Shown in pieces: positions 1-10,800 of a DNA stretch of 64,000 nucleotides. The notes beneath the pieces are model-generated. The model was not told where the DNA came from. It worked only from the letters and a program-made list of their open reading frames with translations, and did not search any database. A program made the position numbers and the translations under genes. Source of the DNA: Amphibalanus amphitrite. Lineage: Eukaryota > Arthropoda > Thecostraca > Balanomorpha > Balanidae. The first letter of the stretch is position 1, and each line of letters starts with the position of its first letter. The stretch covers positions 558,001-622,000 of the forward strand of contig NW_024881700.1 in assembly GCF_019059575.1 (NCBI RefSeq). The letters are read 5' to 3'.

Positions 1-1623
1 CTGTGCGTCCTCTAGTCCTGGCCCGTGAGCCTCCTGCCTGCCTCCTGAGTGGGCGATTTCGCCGCCTGCCGCCTCCGGTCGTACAAACTCTGGTGAGTTG
101 AGAGCTAACACTCTGTCACATGTCCCGAGTTATGTGCCCGTGATATGCATTGGCGGGTAACACTGGTGTGAGTTAGCTGGAGCCGAGCTGTGCGATGACC
201 CGTGATATAAGCGTGACAATAATAGTGACGGTACAGGCCAGAAGTGAGTGAGGCTGATGTTTAGTCGTATTCATGAGAAGTGCTTTCAACTGATACATCT
301 CTGGTGACCCCCATGAAGTTGTGTTTTAGCGTGTTGTGTATGATGCAAGTGTGCAATATCGGCTCAACGAATAAACTCAATGCCTTTGAACGCAGCTTTG
401 GTAGTTTTTTTTTTTTTTGGATAGGGTACTTTTTGCATATAAAGTAATAGGCCTTTCTCAAATGGTTACCAGCAAGGACAAGGAAAAGCATCGTTGCTTT
501 CGACCTTCAGGTGCAGGTAGAGGAACGGACAGTTCCAATGCCAAAAATACGCGCCCGCATGAATAAAAACATGAAAAAAACATGAATAAAAAAATAAAGA
601 TGTATCAGTTCGAAACTAAACGAATCTGAGGCCCGCCGCTTCGGTTGAAGGGAGTTATGTAACTGACGCCCGGTCGGACGGGGTGGGGTGGCGTCTGGAC
701 AGTGTGAGAATTGCTAGCCGTCCCTGAGTTCCCGGTGTTTCCTGCCGCCCCGGCCGTGGCTGCACCAGCGGCGCTGCTGGTGATTGCATCCATTGTCACC
801 GAACTGGTTGAGCAGAGCTCAAAGTATAGCGGACTCACTTTGATGTATCCGTGCCATTTTGGCCCCGTTTACCTTTTCATCATACCCTGTCCCTTACTTT
901 CATGGTCCAAAAAATTGAGTTCCTTCAGCTTTCATCCGAGATCTGGGTCGACGCCAAAACGAGTGAGCATTCTGCTGAATATGTCTCGCGACGACGCGAA
1001 AAATCAAGTGCTCTCAATTGATATTTTTCTGCAGTTAACTTGGCTTCCAAATTCGCTCAGCATTATCGTTGAAAATTGATCGTGTTAGCTCGCAAACCGT
1101 CACCTATTTCAGACGGCTTTGTTTTCAAACATTCTCGTTGTTTTCGGTGCGTGTTACATAAACCTTTTACCAAGCCACCCTTACTTAGGTACAAAATTTC
1201 ATTATGTCAAGTGCATCGTATCTGATAAATTCTTCTGCACCCTGCCTCATCGCGTGACTCTGCGCAAATTGTCCGCACGTTACCCCGGTGTTGGTATTGG
1301 GCGTGACTCACCCCGGCGTACCGACTCGACAGAGTGCGGGGATCGTCACGTGCGCTCCTACGCTGAGCGGCCGCCCGCGCCGGCGACCGGCCGCTGCACG
1401 GGACTTGACCGCCGCCTCAGCCGCCTCTGCCGCCGCCGCTAACGACAGGTCCCGTGCCGCGACCTGCGGCAGTGCTGCAGCTAGCAGCGGCGGCTTTCTC
1501 CCTCCGGCCGCCCGTCGTCCGGTCGGGCTGGAATAGTTTCGCGGGTGGCCGCCAGGGGCGCTGCTGCGTCGTGTCGGCAGTGGCGGGCTGCCGGCGCCCG
1601 CCGCCAGTGAAGTCAACGCCGCG
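1..1623. other. upstream region and presumed 5' UTR of the DUF885 gene
   Basis: No coding exon can be supported here. Around 562-600 there are several AATAAA hexamers in a T-poor, A-rich stretch, which could serve as plus-strand polyadenylation signals for a gene ending to the left, but no such gene is visible. The last 300 bases before the start codon at 1624 are very GC-rich, with no clear TATA box, which would suit a CpG-rich promoter and 5' leader. The promoter assignment is inference from position only. Confidence 0.35.
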
Positions 1624-1818
1624 ATGATGTTAGGACGGGTTCTCGGCACCGCGTGCCTGGTGGTGGTCGCGCTGGTCGCGGCGCCAGCCGCCGCCGAGCA
1701 AAGCTACGAGACCATCGATAACGCGCCTTCCAAGGCGGAAATTGCCGAGAAGGTGCGAGACTTGTTTGACGATTTCTTCGCCTGGCGACTGGAAGACAAT
1801 CCGGAGTTCGCCACTCAG
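1624..1818 (+). CDS. DUF885 gene exon 1 (signal peptide, residues 1-65)
   Basis: Two ATG codons are adjacent, and the first (1624) is taken as the start. The frame gives a short positive start (MMLGRV), a hydrophobic core and an AAA cleavage site before Glu25. A helix ending in NPEFATQ follows, matching the family pattern that runs into LG at the next exon. The donor is CAG|gtgagt at 1819, phase 0. Confidence 0.9.
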
Positions 1819-4800
1819 GTGAGTCCGCCGCTCCGACGAGTTTTGCGTGCGGAGTTTTCAAGGCGTGTGTTGAGCGCGTAATAGCTGATTTCCTCGTATT
1901 GATCAAATTGCTATCTGTTTACTGAAATGAGCTCATTTGCTAAGAAAGTCGATTTTTTTAAATCTGCAATTATATCCCATCGTCTCATATTTTGATGTTC
2001 GTTCAACTGAGTGATGCCAGTGCAAAATGATGTCCGCAGTCCAGGAATTTCAGAGTCGGCTCGCCCACCCACCCCTCCCTCCCGTCGTCACTCTACCCCT
2101 CCCCATTGGTGCACGTGTTGGTGCGGGGATGGCCGCATTTGCCCGGTCAGACCCGTATATAAACAGAGCTACCATCTCGACACGGAGAGACACATGGGCG
2201 CCGGTCCCGCCCCCGCCCTTCCGCCCGTGACCCAGCGCTCTCCCGTCTGTCAGTCTCGACTCTCGTCTATTCGGTGCGGTCTGTTCCCTCCACGCCCTTG
2301 TCCGGCCGTCCTAAAGTAATCTTGGTCCAGTTTCCCCATTCTTTCTGGTTAGACGTTTCCCGGTCTAGTTAAAACGTCTGTCCGCCTAATCCAGCCGTTC
2401 TCTTCATTCGCTCCGACCGTCCGGCCTCTCCGTTATTCGAGTCATTCGTTCGGCACCTGTCGTTCTCCTGTGTTCTGTTGAACTCTGTCTGGTCCTGTCC
2501 GTCCGTCTGTCTCTCTGGTCTGTTGGTTTCACCCAGGTGTGGCCACATCTGCCCGGCACTGCTCGGACCACGCCCCTGTCCGGTGACGCCTGCTCGCCCT
2601 GACCGCTCCCTGGCAGCGCGCCATATCCGTTCACGCTGACATACTGTTCGTCCCAACCCCGGCCACGCGGTGCGGCCGGCCGGCGTATATTTGGGAGACG
2701 CCCCGGCCTTCAAACAGTCCAACAGGTGTCGATTCTGTGAGAGGGAGGGAGAGGCAGCCTGGCTGCTGGTCTGTTCTGTGGATATCTGAATGGACGTGCA
2801 GAGTCTCGTTCAATCTGACCACTCTAAACCGTATTTTAGGCGTTAACAGCTCTTTCATTGTCGGTTCTTTGCTTGCTTCGCCGGTTCGCGCTTCGACAAG
2901 TATCGATTCGGATGCGGTGTGATTTGTGATTCGGTGTTTTGATGTGCCCGCGTGGTACACATATTTTTTCCATGTTTTGACAATTGTCAGCCAGTCCTAT
3001 CAGGCTCGTAGCTGTACCCAGTGCCAAGCCATCGGGTCTCCCAGTTTCCCCGCCCTAACCACGCTGTAATAATCGGTGGTAGGTGGCTGCTGACCTCAAT
3101 CGGACCGCATGGGCAGCTGGGGAGAGGGAGGGGAGGGGAGGTTAGCGGAGCGGGGAGCCACCGGGCGCGATATAGGCTCACTTTCGTCCACCTGACCTTG
3201 GGACGCCGACCGTGACAGATTTTGGAGTTGGCCTCAGGCAACGCGTCTCACCGTACGAAGTTTATGTAGAGACAATGCATCTGACATGGCGTTTGGAGTC
3301 CGGGCCTAGTACTTGGTGTCTCACCGTTCGGAATTTGCTAGAGATTGTGTGTCCCATATGTCGTTTGTCGTCGGTTTGGGGCACCTTGTCGCCCGAGAGA
3401 CTGTGTCCCACACACACATCTAATTCGTCTCGTCGCTGGCCTGAGTCACCATATGTCTCATTCTCATAGCTCTGAGCTGGCCCAATCACCATCCGCATTC
3501 CGCTGTCACTAGTTGGTGTAGGTATCCGTGCGGAGGGGGTAGACCCATCTGCGAGGTGACTGACATCACCGGTCACCAGCCTCGAATCACCAGTCACCAA
3601 ACAGTCACTGCATGCGTGGGAGGCACGCCACCCGGGCCGCGGCATGCGGCCATGACGTCATGGCCGAACGATGACTCTTCCACCCGGCTCCGTGGTCAAC
3701 TCCAGCCTGAACTCCAGTGCGCTCATGCTGATCGATATTGTGGTATAAAGCGATATTTGTTGGTGGCGATGAGTTTGTGTAAGGTTGATTTTTTCAGTCG
3801 TTCGTTCTTTTACAATTTCAGCTACACGAACAATTGATTCTGTCTACCGAGACTACTGGCTATTGGCTAATTCAGATGGCTACCAAGTGACCGCGGAGAG
3901 ATGATGCATAATACTATTGTGCACAGTGTGCAGTGAAAGGCACCTCGCAATAATGCTCCTTGCTCGTATTTTGAGCTCCATTCGTCAATTCATCTGTGTG
4001 CCGCTTTCTCCAGGCCCCTCACGCTCCGTTCTTGCGACAGGTGTCGTTGAGCGAAGGTTTTATGTCCTCTTCCAGCCTGGTTTTAGGCCCACTTCTGATG
4101 ACGTCGATGACGTGTCACTTCTGATGTGATGAGGGATGACATCCCGCCAGTCAGGTCGGGGAAGTCTCAACTCGCTCGACCGTGAAAGTACCTATATTTG
4201 ATGTCCGTGAAGTTAGCGTCAGCAACAGCAACGAATACAGCGTCGGATTCAGAATCGCTTAAAAAACTCATATTAGGTCAATTGGGGGACGGGGAGCAAG
4301 AATATGACCTTTATTTGGCCCTAGCTCTTACCCCTTACCCCTTAATCGGCCCTTAAAGGAAGGGGCGCGTCAAAAGTGCCTCAAGGGTTCGTCTGATCGC
4401 CAAAATAAGGGTCGCAATCGATTCCCCGGGTCAATATCTAGCCGCAGCCTCGGGTTCCAGATGTGTGCAACTTACCCCTTACCCCTTAATCGGCCCTTAA
4501 AGGAAGGGGCGCGTCAAAAGTGCCTCAAGGATTCGTCTGATCGCCAAAATAAAGGTCGCAATCGATTCCTCGGGTCAATATCTAGCCGCAGCCTTGGGTT
4601 CCAGATGTGTGCAACTTACCCCTTACCCCTTAATCGGCCCTTAAAGGAGGGGGCGCGTCAAAAGTGCCTCAAGGGTTCGTCTGATCGCCAAAATAAGGGT
4701 CGCAATCGATTCCTCGGGTCAAAATCTAGCCGCAGCCTTGGGTTCCAGATGTGTGCAACTTACCCCTTACCCCTTAACCCGCGCCCGGCTGGGGGTCCTG

Positions 4801-7800
4801 GATTTCCACGCCCTGCTGGGGGGGGTGTTTGAACACCCCCCCTTGTAACTCGGCTCCTGGGCCACGTAGCGATACGCGGAAGGCGGCGTTCGAAAGAGCG
4901 TCAAAAATAATGACGAAATCACTTCAGTCAATTTTTTGGTCAGGTCAAAGGTCAGGTCACCAGAGGTCATTGAAGGCAAATTTTCGCCGATTTCCAGGTC
5001 GAATGTCAAAAATTTCCAAGAAGCCAACGCATAACTCGGGAACCAATAGAGCTACAGCGCCGCGGAAAAGCGCATTCGATAGCCCTATTAACGCCCTTTC
5101 TGAGTAATTCTCTCAGATTTGACCTAACGTCAACGGTTTTGCCTGCAGGGGGCAAAAACTGCAAAAATAGCCGATTTTTTCGGAAACAGTTTTTCTGCAA
5201 TAACTTTTGACCCAAGCCCTGTACGAGCTTATTTTTACCGGCATCGTGTTCCTCTCGTCAAGACGCATCGAATGAAATATAACTTGACCTTGAAAGGTCA
5301 ACTTGAAAATTTGACCTCAGGTCAAGGTCATGACCTGACCGGAAAGGGTCATGTTGCATATCAGTCGATCCGTATCGTCGAGCTGAACACATCTAAGGCG
5401 TTTTCATCGCTCTAGCATGCCTCTATCAAAAGTTATTTGCGAAAAACTGATAGATACCATTCGTGACCTAAGATGACCTCAGGGCATAAACAAGGGTCAC
5501 GGACACCATTTTCATGTTCAGTGTGTCTAAACCACTTGTAATTCGGTGTTTGGGAGTGTTTATAATGTCTTTCGTCCAAAAGAGGCGCATTTCAATTTTC
5601 TCCCATTGACTTATAATGGGGAGGTCGCAAAATTGACCTGACCTTAGGTCATCGATATCAAAATTCTGAGATATACATTTTGTACATGCTATTGCTCTTA
5701 GCGATCGCTGAAAGTTTCAAAGCGATCGGTCACTCGGTGTAGCTATGACAGACATTGAAACTTTTTATGAGGTGAGGTCACTTCAAGTGACCTGGTGACC
5801 TGACCTTGAATGACCTTGGTCTGAAATTTTCACAACATGTGTAGAATTGATGTATGATAAGGTGTACCAAAAACGGCGGCGCTCCGCGCCGCCGTTTTTG
5901 AGATATTCGCGAAAAACCACAAGGGGGGGTGTTCAAACACCCCCCCCCAGCAGGGCGCGGGTTAATCGGCCCTTAAAGGAAGGGGCGCGTCAAAAGTGCC
6001 TCAAGGGTTCGTCTGATCGCCAAAATAAGGGTCGCAATCGATTCCCCGGGTCAATATCTAGCCGCAGCCTCGGGTTCCAGATGTGTGCAACTTACTCCTT
6101 ACCCCTTAATCGGCCCTTAAAGGAAGGGGCGCGTCAAAAGTGCCTCAAGGGTTCGTCTGATCGCCAAAATAAGGGTCGCAATCGATTCCCCGGGTCAATA
6201 TCTAGCCGCAGCCTTGGGTTCCAGATGTGTGCAACTTACCCCTTACCCCTTAATCGGCCCTTAAAGGAAGGGGCGCGTCAAAAGTGCATCAAGGGTTCGT
6301 CTGATCGCCAAAAAAAGGGTCGCAATCGATTCCTTGGGTCAATATCTAGCCGCAGCCTCGGGTTCCAGATGTGTGCAACTTACCCCTTACCCCTTAATCG
6401 GCCCTTAAAGGAAGGGGCGCGTCAAAAGGGCCTCAAGGGTTCGTCTGATCGCCAAAATAAGGGTCGCAATCGATTCCTCGGGTCAATATCTAGCCGCAGC
6501 CTCGGGTTCCAGATGTGTGCAACTTACCCCTTACCCCTTAATCGGCCCTTAAAGGAAGGGGCGCGTCAAAAGTGCCTCAAGGGTTCGTCTGATCGCCAAA
6601 ATAAGGGTCGCAATCGATTCCTCGGGTCAATATCTAGCCGCAGCCTCGGGTTCCAGATGTGTGCAACTTACCCCTTACCCCTTAATCGGCCCTTAAAGGA
6701 AGGGGCGCGTCAAAAGTGCATCAAGGGTTCGTCTGATCGCCAAAAAAAGGGTCGCAATCGATTCCTCGGGTCAATATCTAGCCGCAGCCTCGGGTTCCAG
6801 ATGTGTGCAACTTACCCCTTACCCCTTAATCGGCCCTTAAAGGAAGGGGCGCGTCAAAAGTGCCTCAAGGGTTCGTCTGATCGCCAAAATAAGGGTCGCA
6901 ATCGATTCCTCGGGTCAATATCTAGCCGCAGCCTCGGGTTCCAGATGTGTGCAACTTACCCCTTACCCCTTAATCGGCCCTTAAAGGAAGGGGCGCGTCA
7001 AAAGTGCCTCAAGGGTTCGTCTGATCGCCAAAATAAGGGTCGCAATCGATTCCTCGGGTCAATATCTAGCCGCAGCCTCGGGTTCCAGATGTGTGCAACT
7101 TACCCCTTACCCCTTAATCGGCCCTTAAAGGAAGGGGCGCGTCAAAAGTGCCTCAAGGATTCGTCTGATCGCCAAAATAAGGGTCGCAATCGATTCCTCG
7201 GGTCAATATCTAGCCGCAGCCTCGGGTTCCAGATGTGTGCAACTTACCCCTTACCCCTTAATCGGCCCTTAAAGGAAGGGGCGCGTCAAAAGTGCCTCAA
7301 GGGTTCGTCTGATCGCCAAAATAAGGGTTGCAATCGATTCCTCGGGTCAATATCTAGCCGCAGCCTCGGGTTCCAGATGTGTGCAACTTACCCCTTACCC
7401 CTTAATCGGCCCTTAAAGGAAGGGGCGCGTCAAAAGTGCCTCAAGGGTTCGTCTGATCGCCAAAATAAGGGTCGCAATCGATTCCTCGGGTCAATATCTA
7501 GCCGCAGCCTCGGGTTCCAGATGTGTGCAACTTACCCCTTACCCCTTAATCGGCCCTTAAAGGAAGGGGCGCGTCAAAAGTGCCTCAAGGGTTCGTCTGA
7601 TCGCCAAAATAATGGTCGCAATCGATTCCTCGGGTCAATATCTAGCCGCAGCTTCGGGTTCCAGATGTGTGCAACTTACCCCTTACCCCTTAATCGGCCC
7701 TTAAAGGAAGGGGCGCGTCAAAAGTGCCTCAAGGGTTCGTCTGATCGCCAAAATAAGGGTCGCAATCGATTCCTCGGGTCAATATCTAGCCGCAGCCTCG

Positions 7801-10800
7801 GGTTCCAGATGTGTGCAACTTACACCTTACCCCTTAATCGGCCCTTAAAGGAAGGGGCGCGTCAAAAGTGCCTCAAGGGTTCGTCTGATCGCCAAAATAA
7901 GGGTCGCAATCGATTCCTCGGGTCAATATCTAGCCGCAGCCTCGGGTTTCAGATGTGTGCAACTTACCCCTTACCCCTTAATCGGCCCTTAAAGGAAGGG
8001 GCGCGTCAAAAGTGCCTCAAGGGTTCGTCTGATCGCCAAAATAAGGGTCGCAATCGATTCCTCGGGTCAATATCTAGCCGCAGCCTCGGATTCCAGATGT
8101 GTGCAACTTACCCTTTACCCCTTAATCGGCCCTTAAAGGAAGGGGCGCGTCAAAAGTGCCTCAAGGGTTCGTCTGATCGCCAAAATAAGGGTCGCAATCG
8201 ATTCCCCGGGTCAATATCTAGCCGCAGCCTCGGGTTCCAGATGTGTGCAACTTACCCCTTACCCCTTAATCGGCCCTTAAAGGAAGGGGCGCGTCAAAAG
8301 TGCCTCAAGGGTTCGTCTGATCGCCAAAATAAGGGTCGCAATCGATTCCTCGGGTCAATATCTAGCCGCAGCCTCGGGTTCCGGATGTGTGCAACTTACC
8401 CCTTACCCCTTAATCGGCCCTTAAAGGAAGGGGCGCGTCAAAAGTGCCTCAAGGATTCGTCTGATCGCCAAAATAAGGGTCGCAATCGATTCCTCGGGTC
8501 AATATCTAGCCGCAGTCTCGGGTTCCGGATGTGTGCAACTTACCCCTTACCCCTTAATAGGCCCTTAAAGGAAGGGGCGCGTCAAAAGTGCCTCCAGGGT
8601 TCGTCTGATCGCCAAAATAAGGGTCGCAATCGATTCCCCGGGTCAATATCTAGCCGCAGCCTCGGGTTCCAGATGTGTGCAACTTACTCCTTACCCCTTA
8701 ATCGGCCCTTAAAGGAAGGGGCGCGTCAAAAGTTCCTCAAGGGTTCGTCTGATCGCCAAAATTAGGGTCGCAATCGATTCCCCGGATCAATATCTAGCCG
8801 CAGCCTCGGGTTCCAGATGTGTGCAACTTACCCCTTACCCCTTAATCGGCCCTTAAAGGAAGGGGCGTGTCAAAAGTGCATCAAGGGTTCGTCTGATCGC
8901 CAAAATAAGGGTCGCAATCGATTCCTCGGGTCAATATCTAGCCGCAGTCTCGGGTTCCAGATGTGTGCAACTTACCCCTTACCCCTTAATCGGCGCTTAA
9001 AGGAAGGGGCGCGTCAAAAGTGCCTCAAGGGTTCGTCTGATCGCCAAAATAAGGATCGCAATCGATTCCTCGGGTCAATATCTAGCCGCATTCTCGGGTT
9101 CCAGATGTGTGCAACTTACCCCTTACCCCTTAATCGGCCCTTAAAGGAAGGGGCGCGTCAAAAGTGCCTCAAGGGTTCGTCTGATCGCCAAAATAAGGGT
9201 CGCAATCGATTCCTCGGGTCAATATCTAGCCGCAGCCTCGGGTTCCAGATGTGTGCAACTTACCCCTTACCCCTTAATCGGCCCTTAAAGGAAGGGGCGC
9301 GTCAAAAGTGCCTCAAGGATTCGTCTGATCGCCAAAATAAGGGTCGCAATCGATTCCTCGGGTCAATATCTAGCCGCAGCCTCGGGTTCCAGATGTGTGC
9401 AACTTACCCCTTACCCCTTAATCGGCCCTTAAAGGAAGGGGCGCGTCAAAAGTGCCTCAAGGGTTCGTCTGATCGCCAAAATAAGGGTCGCAATCGATTC
9501 CTCGGGTCAATATCTAGCCGAAGCCTCGGGTTCCAGATGTGTGCAACTTACCCCTTACCCCTTAATCGGCCCTTAAAGGAAGGGGCGCGTCAAAAGTGCC
9601 TCAAGGGTTCGTCTAATCGCCAAAATAAGTGTTGCAATCGATTCCTCGGGTCAATATCTAGCCGCAGCCTCGGGTTCCAGATGTGTGCAACTTACCCCTT
9701 ACCCCTTAATCGGCCCTTAAAGGAAGGGGCGCGTCAAAAGTGCCTCAAGGATTCGTCTGATCGCCAAAATAAGGGTCGCAATCGATTCCTCGGGTCAATA
9801 TCTAGCCGCAGCCTCGGGTTCCGGATGTGTGCAACTTACCCCTTACCCCTTAAAAGGCCCTTAAAGGAAGGGGCGCGTCAAAAGTGCCTCAAGGGTTCGT
9901 CTGATCGCCAAAATAAGGGTCGCAATCGATTCCTCGGGTCAATATCTAGCCGCAGCCTCGGGTTCCAGATGTGTGCATTTTACCCCTTACCCCTTAATCG
10001 GCCCTTAAAGGAAGGGGCGCGTCAAAAGTGCCTCAAGGGTTCGTCTAATCGCCAAAATAAGTGTTGCAATCGATTCCTCGGGTCAATATCTAGCCGCAGC
10101 CTCGGATTCCAGATGTGTGCAACTTACCCCTTACCCTTTAATCGGCCCTTAAAGGAAGGGGCGCGTCAAAAGTGCCTCAAGGGTTCGTCTGATCGCCAAA
10201 ATAAGGGTCGCAATCGATTCCCCGGGTCAATATCTAGCCGCAGCCTCGGGTTCCAGATGTGTGCAACTTACCCCTTACCCCTTAATCCGCCCTTAAAGGA
10301 AGGGGCGCGTCAAAAGTGCCTCAAGGATTCGTCTGATCGCCAAAATAAGGGTCGCAATCGATTCCTCGGGTCAATATCTAGCCGCAGCCTCGGGTTCCAG
10401 GTGTGTGCAACTTACCCCTTACCCCTTAATCGGCCCTTAAAGGAAGGGGCGCGTCAAAAGTGCCTCAAGGGTTCGTCTGATCGCCAAAATAAGGGTCGCA
10501 ATCGATTCCTCGGGTCAATATCTAGGCGCAGCCTCGGGTTCCAGATGTGTGCAACTTACCCCTTACCCCTTAATCGGCCCTTAAAGGAAGGGGCGCGTCA
10601 AAAGTGCCTCAAGGGTTCGTCTGATCGCCAAAATAAGGGTCGCAATCGATTCCTCGGGTCAATATCTAGCCGCAGCCTCGGGTTCCAGATGTGTGCAACT
10701 TACCCCTTACCCCTTAATCGGCCCTTAAAGGAAGGGGCGCGTCAAAAGTGCCTCAAGGGTTCGTCTGATCGCCAAAATAAGGGTCGCAATCGATTCCTCA

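Noticed and set aside
605..838. Minus-strand 77-codon Ala/Gly/Thr-rich frame near the left edge
   Set aside because: Low complexity, no splice or family support, and nothing else on that strand nearby.
2153..2190. TATATAAA as the promoter of an intronic gene
   Set aside because: No downstream coding exon or family match; a TATA-like string alone is weak evidence.
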